Positions 1 to 9,810 of a stretch of 64,000 bases of DNA are shown one piece after another (position 1 is the stretch's first letter; the number at the start of each line of letters is the position of its first letter). The stretch is taken from positions 124,001 through 188,000 of the forward strand of contig NZ_LMNA01000012.1 of NCBI RefSeq assembly GCF_001422445.1, written 5' to 3'. This DNA is from Pseudorhodoferax sp. Leaf274 (GTDB lineage Bacteria; Pseudomonadota; Gammaproteobacteria; Burkholderiales; Burkholderiaceae_C). Made by a program: the position numbers and the translations under genes. The notes beneath the pieces are model-generated. The model was not told the origin of the DNA. It did not search any database and saw nothing but the letters and a program-made list of their open reading frames with translations.

Positions 1-1
1 G

Positions 2-376
2 CAGCAGCGCGGCTGCAAGCTGGTGGAAGGCGGCAATGTGACGGTCATCGAAGGCCCCAAGCCGCGCGCAGGCACCACGCCCGGACCGGTGCGCGCACCG
101 GCCGCCGCCGCGCCGCGCAGCGACGACAGTGCCCAGCGCACGCGCGATGCAGAGGCGCGCCGCATCCTCGAGAACGAACTGCGCAAGGCCGAGGCGCGGC
201 AGGCCGAGCTGCTCAAGGACTACAACAATGGCGAGCCCGAGAAGGTGGGCGGCGAAGCGCGCAACCACCAGCGCTACCTGGACCGCGTGGCCGAGATGAA
301 GGCCGCCATCGCGCGCAACGACAGCGACATCGCCGGCATCAAGCGCGAGATCGCGCGCCTGCCGGCCGCCCAATGA
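2..376 (+). CDS. DUF4124-like protein, C-terminal part (5' end outside window)
   Basis: The reading frame is open from the left edge, so the start lies outside the window. The visible 124 residues begin with a Cys-containing segment (QQRGCKLVEGG), run through a Pro/Ala-rich linker, and end in a charged helical stretch rich in Glu, Arg and Lys that would form a coiled coil. In Burkholderiales a small periplasmic protein of the DUF4124 family commonly precedes ntrB, and this fragment fits that place and composition; the DUF4124 domain itself is not visible here. The stop overlaps the ntrB start by four bases (ATGA), so the two are probably translationally coupled. Function is unknown. Family assignment is inference from context. 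Confidence 0.6.
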   Translation, partial: QQRGCKLVEGGNVTVIEGPKPRAGTTPGPVRAPAAAAPRSDDSAQRTRDAEARRILENELRKAEARQAELLKDYNNGEPEKVGGEARNHQRYLDRVAEMKAAIARNDSDIAGIKREIARLPAAQ

Positions 377-1482
377 GCCCCACGAGCCCGACCAACAAGA
401 CCCGGCCCGTGCGACCTGTGTCGCCCGCGACGAGTTCGCGCTTCCACACCTTCGACCTGCTGGCCACGCTGGTGACGGTGCTGCGTGCCGACGGCACGGT
501 GCTGTTCGCCAATGCCGCGCTGGAGGACGCGCTGGGCTTCTCGCGCCGGACGATCGAGGGTTCGTCCTTCTCCGATTTCTTCACCGAACCGCACCTGGTG
601 CAGAACGCGCTCGAAGGCGCGCAGAGCAACGAGTTCGCCGCGCTGCGCTACGACGCCTTCCTCAAGCGCGCGACCTACGAGCCCCTGCCCGTCCACGTGA
701 TCGTGGCGCCGGCCGAGGAGCCGGGCGAGATCATCATCGAGCTGCTGCCGCTGGAGCAGCAGGCGCGCCAGGACCGCGAGGAACGCCTGATCGACCAGGC
801 CCAGGCCAACAAGGAGCTGATCCGCAACCTCGCGCACGAGATCAAGAACCCGCTGGGCGGCATCCGCGGTGCGGCGCAGCTGCTGGAGATGGAGATCGAC
901 TCGCGCGACCTGATCGAGTACACGCAGGTCATCATCCACGAGGCGGACCGGCTGCAGGCCCTGGTCGACCGGCTGCTGGCACCGCACCGCCGCCCGCACG
1001 TGGTGGGCGACGTGAACATCCACGAGGTCTGCGAGCGTGTGCGCTCGTTGATCGTGGCCGAGTTCCCGCGCGGGCTGAAGGTCGTGCGCGACTACGACAC
1101 CTCCATCCCCGAGTTCCGCGGCGACCGCGAGCAGCTGATCCAGGCCCTGCTCAACATCACGCACAACGCGGCCCAGGCCCTGGCCGAACGCGTGGCCGCG
1201 GGCGATGCCGAGATCACCTTGCGCACGCGCGTGGCCCGGCAGGTTACCTTTGGTAAACAGCGCTATCGACTGGCACTGGAATTGCATGTCATCGACAACG
1301 GACCAGGGGTCCCGGAGTCGATCAAGAGCCGCATCTTCTACCCGCTGGTGTCGGGTCGCGATGGGGGATCGGGACTGGGGCTCACGCTCGCGCAGACCTT
1401 CGTGCAACAGCACCATGGCCTGATCGAATGCGAGAGCATCCCTGGCCGAACCGATTTCAAGCTATTGATCCCGCTGCCTTGA
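373..1482 (+). CDS. ntrB: Nitrogen regulation sensor histidine kinase NtrB (GlnL)
   Basis: This 369-residue cytoplasmic sensor kinase/phosphatase would control the phosphorylation of NtrC according to nitrogen status through the PII protein. A PAS domain occupies about residues 20-110. The HisKA motif LAHEIKNPLGG places the phosphorylated His at residue 155. The ATPase domain shows the N box (NITHNAAQ, Asn 265), G1 box (DNGPGVP, 308-314) and G2 box (GSGLGL, 332-337). There are no membrane segments, as expected for NtrB. The ATG at 373 overlaps the upstream stop, and ntrC starts about 50 bases after its end, so the three genes form one operon. Family length and motif order are typical, so the call is firm. 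Confidence 0.95.
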   Translation: MSPTSPTNKTRPVRPVSPATSSRFHTFDLLATLVTVLRADGTVLFANAALEDALGFSRRTIEGSSFSDFFTEPHLVQNALEGAQSNEFAALRYDAFLKRATYEPLPVHVIVAPAEEPGEIIIELLPLEQQARQDREERLIDQAQANKELIRNLAHEIKNPLGGIRGAAQLLEMEIDSRDLIEYTQVIIHEADRLQALVDRLLAPHRRPHVVGDVNIHEVCERVRSLIVAEFPRGLKVVRDYDTSIPEFRGDREQLIQALLNITHNAAQALAERVAAGDAEITLRTRVARQVTFGKQRYRLALELHVIDNGPGVPESIKSRIFYPLVSGRDGGSGLGLTLAQTFVQQHHGLIECESIPGRTDFKLLIPLP

Positions 1483-1532
1483 GCCAGTCGCTCGCGGCAC
1501 CCCCGGCGGGACGACCCGAGGTGACGATAACC

Positions 1533-3065
<1,533 letters not shown>

Positions 3066-3074
3066 GCGCGCGCT

Positions 3075-5078
3075 TCAGTCCAGCAGGCCCAGCGCCTGCT
3101 CGACGATGGCCTGGGCCGTGATGCCGAAGTGCCGGTACAGCGTCTCCGCAGGGCCGGAGGCGCCGAAGCCGGCCATGCCCACGAAGCCGCCGCGCGCGCC
3201 CAGCCAGCGCTCCCAGCCGAAGCGCACCGCGGCCTCGCAACCCACGCGCACGCCGCCCTCCACCCCCAGCACCTCGGCGCGGTAGCCGGCGTCCTGGGCC
3301 TCGAACAGCTCCCAGCAGGGCATGGACACCACCGCGGTGGCGATGCCGCGGGCCTGCAGCTGCGTGCGGGCCTGCAGCGCCAGCGCCACCTCCGAGCCGG
3401 TCGCCAGCAGCGTCGCGCGGCGTGCGCCGCCCTCGGCTTCGGCCAGCACATAGGCGCCGCGGCGGCAGAGGTTGGCCTCGCTGTGCTGGCTGCGCACCAG
3501 CGGCAGGGCCTGGCGCGCGAACACCAGCGTGCTGGGGCCGTCCCGGTGTGCGTAGGCGATCTCCCAGCACTCGGCCGCCTCCACCGCGTCGGCCGGCCGC
3601 AGCACCCGCATGTTGGGCATGGCGCGCAGCGAGGCCAGGATCTCCACGGGTTGGTGGGTCGGCCCGTTGCGGCCGATGCCGATGGAGTCGTGGCTGAACA
3701 CGAACTTGACCGGCAGCCGCATCAACGCGGCCATGCGCATGGCCGGCCGCTCGTAGTCGGCGAAGGCCAGGTAGGTCAGCGCCAGCGGCACCACGCCGCC
3801 GTGCGCGGCCATGCCGTTGGCCATGGACCCCATCACATGCTCGCGCACGCCGCAGTGCACATAGCGGCCACTGCGGTCCTCGGCCGTGAAGGCGGTGAGG
3901 CTGCGCTTGTGGGCGATGGGTGCTTCCAGGTCGGCGCAGGCGACCAGCCGCTCGGGCATGGCCTGGGCCAGCAACTCGTTGAGTTCGGCCGAGATGAAGA
4001 TGCCGCTGGGCAGCGGCTCGCGCGCGAGGGCCTCGCGCTTGTAGCGCCCCAGCAATGCGCGGAGGTTTTCGGGAGGCGTGCCGGCCAGCGTGCGCTCGAA
4101 CTCCATGCGCTGGGCCGAGGGCAGGGCGGCCACGGTTTGTTTCCAGGCGGCGCGCTGCGGGCCATGGCGGCGGCCCATCGCGCGCCAGGTGGTGAGCAGA
4201 TCGTCCGGTACCTCGAAGGCCGGGTGCGGCCAGCCGAGCAGCGCGCGGGCCGCCTGCGCATCCTCGGCGAACAGCCTGCCGCTGTGGCCGCCACGCTGGC
4301 CCTGCAGCCGCGCGATGCCGCGCGCGATCACGGTGCGGCAGGCGATGAAGGAGGGCCGCGGGTCGGCCTTGGCCGCGCCGATGGCGGCGGACACCGCCTC
4401 CACGTCGTGTCCGTCCACCTCCTGCACATGCCAGCCGGCCACGCGCACGCGCGCGGCCACGTCCTCGCTGATGGACAGTTCGGTCGCGCCGTCGTCGGTG
4501 ATGCGGTTGTCGTCCCACAGCAGCACGAGCTTGCCAAGGCGCAGGTGGCCGGCCAGCGCCAGCATCTCCTGGCCCACGCCCTCCTGCAGGCAGCCGTCGC
4601 CGACGAAGGCGTAGGTGTGGTGGTCGACCAGCGCGCTGCCGAAGCGCGCGTTCAGCGCGGCCTCGGCCACGGCCATGCCCAGCGCGTTGGCGATGCCCTG
4701 GCCCAGCGGCCCGGTCGTGACCTCGATGCCCGAGGCGGCATCGATCTCGGGGTGGCCCTCGCAGCGCGAGCCGAATTCGCGGAAGCTGCGCAGCTGCTCC
4801 AGCCCCATGCGCTCATAGCCCGTCAGGTGCAGCAGCGCATAGAGCAGCATGGAGCCGTGGCCGTTGGACAGCACGACGCGGTCGCGGTCCGGCCAGGTCG
4901 GGTCGCAGGCAGCGAACTTCAGGTGGTCGCGGTACAGCGCGGTGGCGATCTCGGCCATGCCCAGCGGCACGCCCTGGTGGCCTTCGCCGGCGCGCACGAT
5001 GGCGTCGATGGCCAGGAAGCGGATGGCGTTGGCGAGTGGATCCAGCGGCTCCAGCGGGGCGGTCACGGGTGCGTCCAT
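3075..5078 (-). CDS. Full-length transketolase, divergent
   Basis: This 667-residue enzyme of the ThDP-dependent transketolase family transfers a two-carbon ketol unit between sugars. The N-terminal PP domain has GHQGVPLG (equivalent of GHPGAPMG), LSNGHGSMLLYALLHLTGY and the ThDP/metal motif GDGCLQEG. The Pyr domain has GVREHVMG with the catalytic Glu, then HDSIGIGRNGPTHQPVE. Compared with housekeeping enzymes the segment that normally holds the phosphate-binding Arg of the RKAS motif is replaced (LPSGIFISAE) and the GEDGPTHQ loop reads GRNGPTHQ. It is the last gene of a TRAP/dehydrogenase operon rather than next to gapA. ATG at 5078 is chosen because it overlaps the upstream stop by one base (TGATG); a further Met lies at 5090. 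A specialised substrate is inferred, not shown. Confidence 0.85.
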   Translation of the reverse strand: MDAPVTAPLEPLDPLANAIRFLAIDAIVRAGEGHQGVPLGMAEIATALYRDHLKFAACDPTWPDRDRVVLSNGHGSMLLYALLHLTGYERMGLEQLRSFREFGSRCEGHPEIDAASGIEVTTGPLGQGIANALGMAVAEAALNARFGSALVDHHTYAFVGDGCLQEGVGQEMLALAGHLRLGKLVLLWDDNRITDDGATELSISEDVAARVRVAGWHVQEVDGHDVEAVSAAIGAAKADPRPSFIACRTVIARGIARLQGQRGGHSGRLFAEDAQAARALLGWPHPAFEVPDDLLTTWRAMGRRHGPQRAAWKQTVAALPSAQRMEFERTLAGTPPENLRALLGRYKREALAREPLPSGIFISAELNELLAQAMPERLVACADLEAPIAHKRSLTAFTAEDRSGRYVHCGVREHVMGSMANGMAAHGGVVPLALTYLAFADYERPAMRMAALMRLPVKFVFSHDSIGIGRNGPTHQPVEILASLRAMPNMRVLRPADAVEAAECWEIAYAHRDGPSTLVFARQALPLVRSQHSEANLCRRGAYVLAEAEGGARRATLLATGSEVALALQARTQLQARGIATAVVSMPCWELFEAQDAGYRAEVLGVEGGVRVGCEAAVRFGWERWLGARGGFVGMAGFGASGPAETLYRHFGITAQAIVEQALGLLD

Positions 5079-6085
5079 CAGCCCAACCACCCTTTGATGC
5101 GCGCCGCCAGTGCGCTGCGGCTGATGCCGTAGCGTTCGTGCAGCGTGGGCAGCGCGCCGGCGTCGAGGAAGGCGTCCGGCAGCCCCGCCAGCTGAAAGCC
5201 CGCGGGCTGCACGCGGTGCCGCAGCAGCGTGCTGGCCACGGCCTCGCCCAGGCCGCCGATGACCGAATGGTTCTCGGCCACGACCACGAGCCGGTGCCTG
5301 TAGCGCACGGCCTCGACGATGGCCGCCTCGTCCAGCGGCTTGATGGTGGGGCAGTGCAGCACGGCCACGCCGACCTTGTCGGCCGCCAGGTCCTGCGCCA
5401 CCTCGAGCGCGCGCATGGTCAGGATGCCGCTGGAGATGACCAGCACATCCGCCCCTTCGCGCAGCAGCTTGGCCTTGCCCAGCTCGAAGCGGTAGCCCTG
5501 GACCTCGTCCAGCACCAGCGGCACCTGGCCGCGCAGCAGCCGCATGTAGACCGGGCCCGGGTGCGCCGCGATCTGCGGCACGGCCTGCGCGGTGTCCAGC
5601 GCATCGCAGGGGTCGACGATGGTCAGGCCCGGGATGCCGCGCATCATCGCCAGGTCCTCGGTGGCCTGATGGCTGGGGCCGTAGCCTGTGGTCAGTCCGG
5701 GCAGGGCGCAGCAGATCTTCACGTTCAGGTGCTCTTCGGCGATGACCTGGTGGATGAAGTCGTAGCCGCGCCGCGTGCCGAACACGGCGTAGGTCGTGGC
5801 GAAGGGCACCAGGCCCTCCTTGGCCATGCCGCCGGCGGCCGCCATCAGCAGCTGCTCGGCCATGCCCATCTGGAAGAAGCGCTCGGGGTAGGCCTGGCCG
5901 AACAGGTGCAGGTCGGTGTACTTGGCCAGGTCGGCCGTCAGGCCCACGACCTCGGGATGGCTGGCGGCATAGTCCACCAGGGCCTTGCCGAAGGGCGCGG
6001 CCTGCGTGCGCTGCCCTTCGTTGGCGATGGAGGCGATCATGGCCGAGGTGGTCAGCCGCGGCTTCTTGTCGAGGACGCTGCTCAT
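5078..6085 (-). CDS. Transketolase, C-terminal subunit (split enzyme)
   Basis: This 335-residue protein corresponds to the Pyr and C-terminal domains of transketolase and would pair with the N-terminal subunit encoded just upstream. It shows GMAEQLLMAAAGGMAKEG with the catalytic Glu, FATTYAVFGTRRGYDF, then GPSHQATEDLAMMRGIPG, the usual signature of the split class. Its ATG at 6085 overlaps the stop of the N-subunit gene by four bases (ATGA), and its stop overlaps the next transketolase start by one, so stoichiometric coupled translation is likely. Split transketolases are known in specialised sugar routes such as apulose-phosphate and sulfosugar cleavage; no kinase is encoded nearby, so the substrate is open. 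Confidence 0.9.
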   Translation of the reverse strand: MSSVLDKKPRLTTSAMIASIANEGQRTQAAPFGKALVDYAASHPEVVGLTADLAKYTDLHLFGQAYPERFFQMGMAEQLLMAAAGGMAKEGLVPFATTYAVFGTRRGYDFIHQVIAEEHLNVKICCALPGLTTGYGPSHQATEDLAMMRGIPGLTIVDPCDALDTAQAVPQIAAHPGPVYMRLLRGQVPLVLDEVQGYRFELGKAKLLREGADVLVISSGILTMRALEVAQDLAADKVGVAVLHCPTIKPLDEAAIVEAVRYRHRLVVVAENHSVIGGLGEAVASTLLRHRVQPAGFQLAGLPDAFLDAGALPTLHERYGISRSALAARIKGWLG

Positions 6086-6936
6086 GCGTGGACTCCCTGG
6101 GCTTCGTGAGGACGGTGCTCGTCGAGGATGGCCAGCGCCTGCTGCCATTCGGGCGGGTCGACGCGGATGAAGTGGTTCTTCTCGCGCTGCTCGAGGAAGG
6201 GCACGCCCTTGCCCATCAGCGTGTCGCACAGGATCACGCGCGGCCGCGGCGCGCTGTCGGCGCGGGCCTGGTCGAAGGCCTGGCGCACGGCGGGCAGGTC
6301 GTTGCCGTCCACGCGCTGCACCTGCCAGCCGAACGCGGCCCACTTGTCTGCCAGGGGCTCGAAGCCCAGCACCTGGCGCGAGGAGCCGTCGGCCTGCTGG
6401 TTGTTGATGTCGACCAGGCAGACCAGGTTGGCCAGGCCGTGGTGGGCGGCGGCCATGGCCGCCTCCCAGGTCGCGCCCTCGTCGAGTTCGCCGTCGCTCA
6501 TGGAGTTGTAAACGAAGGCCGGGTTGCGCTTGTGGCGCAGCGCCAGCGCCATGCCCACCGCGATGGCCAGGCCCTGGCCCAGCGAGCCGCCGGAGATCTC
6601 CATGCCAGGCGTGTAGCTGGCCATGCCGGACATGGGCAGCCGGCTGTCGTCGCTGCCGTAGGTCTCCAGCTCGCTCTCGGGGATCACGCCGGCCTCGATC
6701 AGCGCGGCGTAGTGCGCAATCGCGTAGTGCCCGTGCGAGAGCAGGAAGCGGTCGCGGCCTTCCCAGCTCGGGTCGGCGGGCTTCAGGTTCAGCGCGTGGC
6801 CGTAGGCTACCGCCAGCACGTCGGCCCAGCCCAGGGCCTGGCCGATGTAGCCCTGGCCCTGCACCTCGCCCATGCGCAGCGCGTGGCGGCGGATGCGCCA
6901 GGCGGCCTGCGCCAGCGCGGCATTGCTCGTGGTCAT
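6082..6936 (-). CDS. Transketolase, N-terminal subunit (split enzyme)
   Basis: This 284-residue protein is the ThDP pyrophosphate-binding half of a split transketolase. Visible motifs are RFLLSHGHYAIAHYAAL, GGSLGQGLAIAVGMAL and the cofactor/metal site MSDGELDEGATWEAA followed by VDINNQQ. The first Gly of the usual GDGE is Ser here, a variation I believe also occurs in other split enzymes. It lies 18 bases after the TRAP permease gene in the same operon and overlaps the C-subunit gene. Length matches stand-alone N subunits (about 270-290). The pair would be cytoplasmic and act on whatever the TRAP system and the dehydrogenase deliver. Confidence 0.9.
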   Translation of the reverse strand: MTTSNAALAQAAWRIRRHALRMGEVQGQGYIGQALGWADVLAVAYGHALNLKPADPSWEGRDRFLLSHGHYAIAHYAALIEAGVIPESELETYGSDDSRLPMSGMASYTPGMEISGGSLGQGLAIAVGMALALRHKRNPAFVYNSMSDGELDEGATWEAAMAAAHHGLANLVCLVDINNQQADGSSRQVLGFEPLADKWAAFGWQVQRVDGNDLPAVRQAFDQARADSAPRPRVILCDTLMGKGVPFLEQREKNHFIRVDPPEWQQALAILDEHRPHEAQGVHA

Positions 6937-6954
6937 GGCAATCCTTGTTGAAGA

Positions 6955-8214
6955 CTATCGGAGGATGCTGGCGGGCACGTACGAGACGAGCGCCAGCACG
7001 AGGAAGGCCACCAGGTAGAACGGCCCCAGTTCGCGCACCGTGTCGCCCACCTTCACGCGGGCCAGCGCGCTCGTGATGAACAGCGTGGTGCCCACCGGCG
7101 GCGTGTACAGGCCGATGGCCAGGTTCACCACCATCATGATCCCGAGCTGCGTCATGTCCATGCCGATGGCGTTGGCCAGCGGCACGAACACGGGCGTGAG
7201 CAGCAGCACGGCGGCCGGCAGGTCGATGAACATGCCCAGGAACAGCATCAGGAGGTTCATGAGCAGGACCACGAGCCAGGCCGCGTGCACGTTGGCCTGC
7301 ACCCAGGCGGCGATGCCCTGCGGCATCTGGTCGAAGGTCAGCAGCCAGCCGATCGCGGCCGAGGCCATGATCACCAGCAGCACCACTCCTGTGGCCAGCC
7401 CGGCGTGCACCACGGCCTGGCCCAGGCGCTGCCAGCCCAGGTCGCGGTAGATCACGGCCGACACCAGGCCGGCGTACAGCGTGGACAGCACGGCCACCTC
7501 CGTCGGCGTGGCGATGCCGAAGCGCAGGAACACGATGATGAGCACCGGCAGCAGCACGGCCGGCGAGGCGTAGGCCAGGTGGCGCTTGAAGGCCGGCATG
7601 TCGAAGGGCGTGGTGTCGCGCGGGAAGTTGCGGCGCTTGCCCACCCACCAGCAGGCCAGCATGAAGCCGCCGCACATCAACAAGCCCGGCAGGATGCCCG
7701 CGACGAACAGCGCCGCGATCGAGGCGTTCGCGCTCAGCGCGAACAGGATCATCGGGATGGACGGCGGGATCAGGATGTCGATGGTGGCCGCCGCCGCCAG
7801 CGTGGCCGCCGAGAACGCCGACGGATAGCCCAGCCGCTGGTGCCAGGGGATCAGGAGCGAGCCGATGGCCGAGGCGTCGGCCACGGCCGAGCCCGAGACG
7901 CCGCCGAACAGCGTGGACGACAGCACGCCCACCTGCGCCGGGCCGCCGTGGAAGCGGCCGATCAGCGTGGACAGCACGCCGATCAGCGCCTCGCCCAGCC
8001 GCCCGCCCATCATCAGCGAGCCGGTCAGCATGAAGAACGGGATCGCGATCAGCGGGAAGCTCTGGACCTGGGCCACCATCTGCTGCACCAGCAGGTCCAG
8101 CGGCACGCGCTCGGAACTGGCGGCTGCGGCCATCGCGGCCATCAGCAGCGCATGGGCGATGGGCATGGCCGTGACGGCCGCGCCCATGAACACGAAGAGG
8201 ATCAGTGCACTCAT
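6955..8214 (-). CDS. dctM: TRAP transporter large permease subunit (DctM)
   Basis: This 419-residue inner-membrane protein has about twelve hydrophobic segments and the conserved features of the DctM family (GGVSGSAVADASAIGSLLIP; IPPSIPMILFA; TPPVGTTLFITSAL). It forms the ion-driven translocation channel for a substrate captured by the periplasmic DctP protein. The start at 8214 is 10 bases from the stop of dctQ at 8225. Length is standard for the family. The substrate class is usually a carboxylate or sugar acid; the operon partners (dehydrogenase and transketolases) favour a carbohydrate-derived acid or polyol here, which is inference. Confidence 0.93.
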   Translation of the reverse strand: MSALILFVFMGAAVTAMPIAHALLMAAMAAAASSERVPLDLLVQQMVAQVQSFPLIAIPFFMLTGSLMMGGRLGEALIGVLSTLIGRFHGGPAQVGVLSSTLFGGVSGSAVADASAIGSLLIPWHQRLGYPSAFSAATLAAAATIDILIPPSIPMILFALSANASIAALFVAGILPGLLMCGGFMLACWWVGKRRNFPRDTTPFDMPAFKRHLAYASPAVLLPVLIIVFLRFGIATPTEVAVLSTLYAGLVSAVIYRDLGWQRLGQAVVHAGLATGVVLLVIMASAAIGWLLTFDQMPQGIAAWVQANVHAAWLVVLLMNLLMLFLGMFIDLPAAVLLLTPVFVPLANAIGMDMTQLGIMMVVNLAIGLYTPPVGTTLFITSALARVKVGDTVRELGPFYLVAFLVLALVSYVPASILR

Positions 8215-8224
8215 GGCCGTGCGC

Positions 8225-8761
8225 TCACCAGTGGGCCGCGGGCACGCGGGGTTCGCTCGGCGTGTTCGCGCGCGCCGGTTCCGCCTGCGGCGCCTGCCAG
8301 GTGCGCCAGGCCGATTGCAGGGCGAGCACGGCCAAGAGCGCCATGCCGCCCATCACGCAGCCGTAGGTCAGCGACCCCGGGATCTGCAGGATCGGCGAGC
8401 GCTCGTCGTGCACGATGTCCAGCATGCGCAGCGTGGCCCAGGCCAGCGTGGCGTAGAGGCCGCCCACGGCCAGCCAGCTGCCCGTGGCGACCCAGCGCAC
8501 CACGTGGGGCGGCACGGCCTCCATGAGGAAGGTGGTCGCGATGTGCGCGCCCTTCAGCGCGGCCAGCACCACGCCGGCCATGACCAGCCAGGGGAACAGC
8601 AGCTCGGGCACTTCGCTGGCCCATTGCAGGCTGGCGCCGGTGGCATAGCGCAGCACGGTGTTGATGACCAGGATCACGAAGATCGCGGCCGTGCTCACCC
8701 ACAGCACCAGCGTGCAGACGGCGGCCACGCCGCGTTCGACGAGGTTCGGAGTCGGTGCCAT
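8225..8761 (-). CDS. dctQ: TRAP transporter small permease subunit (DctQ)
   Basis: This 178-residue membrane protein has four predicted transmembrane helices, beginning with a hydrophobic segment at about residues 12-35 and containing the family pattern ATGASLQWASEVPELLF near residue 40. The frame stays open far upstream, but the ATG at 8761 gives a normal-length DctQ and sits 8 bases after the dctP stop. Its C-terminus is Pro/Ala-rich and unremarkable. It partners DctM at the membrane and docks DctP. Order dctP-dctQ-dctM is standard. Confidence 0.9.
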   Translation of the reverse strand: MAPTPNLVERGVAAVCTLVLWVSTAAIFVILVINTVLRYATGASLQWASEVPELLFPWLVMAGVVLAALKGAHIATTFLMEAVPPHVVRWVATGSWLAVGGLYATLAWATLRMLDIVHDERSPILQIPGSLTYGCVMGGMALLAVLALQSAWRTWQAPQAEPARANTPSEPRVPAAHW

Positions 8762-8769
8762 GGCGCTGC

Positions 8770-9750
8770 TTAGTTGGCGCGCGCGGCGGCGATGACCTGC
8801 TTGACGTAGGCGCCGATGGGGCTGGCCGACCACTTGGCGTCCACCGCCGTCGTGCCCTTCTCGAAGGCGGCCTTGTCCACCGTGTCGATGCGCACGCCCT
8901 TGGCCTTCATCTCGGCGATGAGCTTGTCGTCCGATTCCTGCGAGAGCTTGCGCTGCAGCGCCGTCGCCTCGGCGGCGGCCTCCATCACGGCCTTGCGGTC
9001 GGCCTCGGGCAGCCGGTCCCAGCTGCGCTTGCTCATGAGGAAGGGCGTCATCTCGTACTTGTGGCCCGTCAGCGAGATGTACTTCTGCACCTCGTAGAGC
9101 TTGCTGGCGTGGATGTTCATGAGCGGGTTCTCCTGCCCGTCGACCACGCCCTGCTGCAGCGCCACGTAGAGTTCGGCGAACTTGATCTGCTGCGCCTCCG
9201 CGCCCAGCGCCTGCATGATGTCCACGGTGACAGCGTCGGGCGGCGTGCGCATCTTCAGGCCCTTCAGGTCCTCGGGCTTGAGCAGCGGGTGCTTGCTGTT
9301 GCTCATGTGGCGGATGCCGTTGTCCCAGTAGCCCAGCACCACCATGCCCTTGGCCGCGGTCTTGTCGGCCAGCTCCTTGCCGAGCGGGCCGTCCATGAGC
9401 TTCCAGGCCTGCGGCAGGCTCGCGAACAGGAAGGGCATGCCGAAGGCCGCGTACTCGGGCACGGCATTGGCCAGCGCGCCCTGCGAGTTGGCCGAGAGGT
9501 CCAGCGCGCCGGTGCGCAGCGCCGTGACCATGGCCGCGTCGTCGCCCAATTGGGCCGAGGGCGCGACCTGCACCTCGATGCGCCCGCCCGTCCTGGCCTT
9601 GAGCACCTCGGCGAACTTGACGGACGCCTCGTGGCGCGGGTTGCCGGGGGCGGCGCCGTGGCCCAGCGTGAGCTTGGTCGTCTGCGCCAGGGCCGCACAG
9701 GGCAGGGCGGCGGCGGCCAGCAGGGTCAGCAGGAAGGCGGTGCGTTGCAT
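8770..9750 (-). CDS. dctP: TRAP transporter substrate-binding protein (DctP)
   Basis: This 326-residue periplasmic binding protein begins with a clear Sec signal peptide cleaved after about residue 22 (AALPCAALAQ). The mature part has the DctP fold features LGHGAAPGNPRHEASVKFAE, a central GYWDNGIRHMSNSKHP segment and VDGQENPLMNIHASKLYEV, which contains the Arg/Asn/Glu region contacting carboxylates in characterised homologues. It follows the dehydrogenase gene by 59 bases and leads the three TRAP genes. The ligand cannot be told from sequence alone. The GYW..G..H pattern is common in C4/sugar-acid binding members. Confidence 0.93.
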   Translation of the reverse strand: MQRTAFLLTLLAAAALPCAALAQTTKLTLGHGAAPGNPRHEASVKFAEVLKARTGGRIEVQVAPSAQLGDDAAMVTALRTGALDLSANSQGALANAVPEYAAFGMPFLFASLPQAWKLMDGPLGKELADKTAAKGMVVLGYWDNGIRHMSNSKHPLLKPEDLKGLKMRTPPDAVTVDIMQALGAEAQQIKFAELYVALQQGVVDGQENPLMNIHASKLYEVQKYISLTGHKYEMTPFLMSKRSWDRLPEADRKAVMEAAAEATALQRKLSQESDDKLIAEMKAKGVRIDTVDKAAFEKGTTAVDAKWSASPIGAYVKQVIAAARAN

Positions 9751-9810
9751 GGTGTTGTCTCCGTTGTCGATGTGGTTGCAAGGTGCCGGTGGAAAGAGGC
9801 GTCCGGGGGC

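Noticed and set aside
3129-5132. A 667-residue plus-strand frame across the transketolase gene
   Set aside because: It is the antisense shadow of the transketolase gene, very rich in His, Arg and Gln, with no domain.
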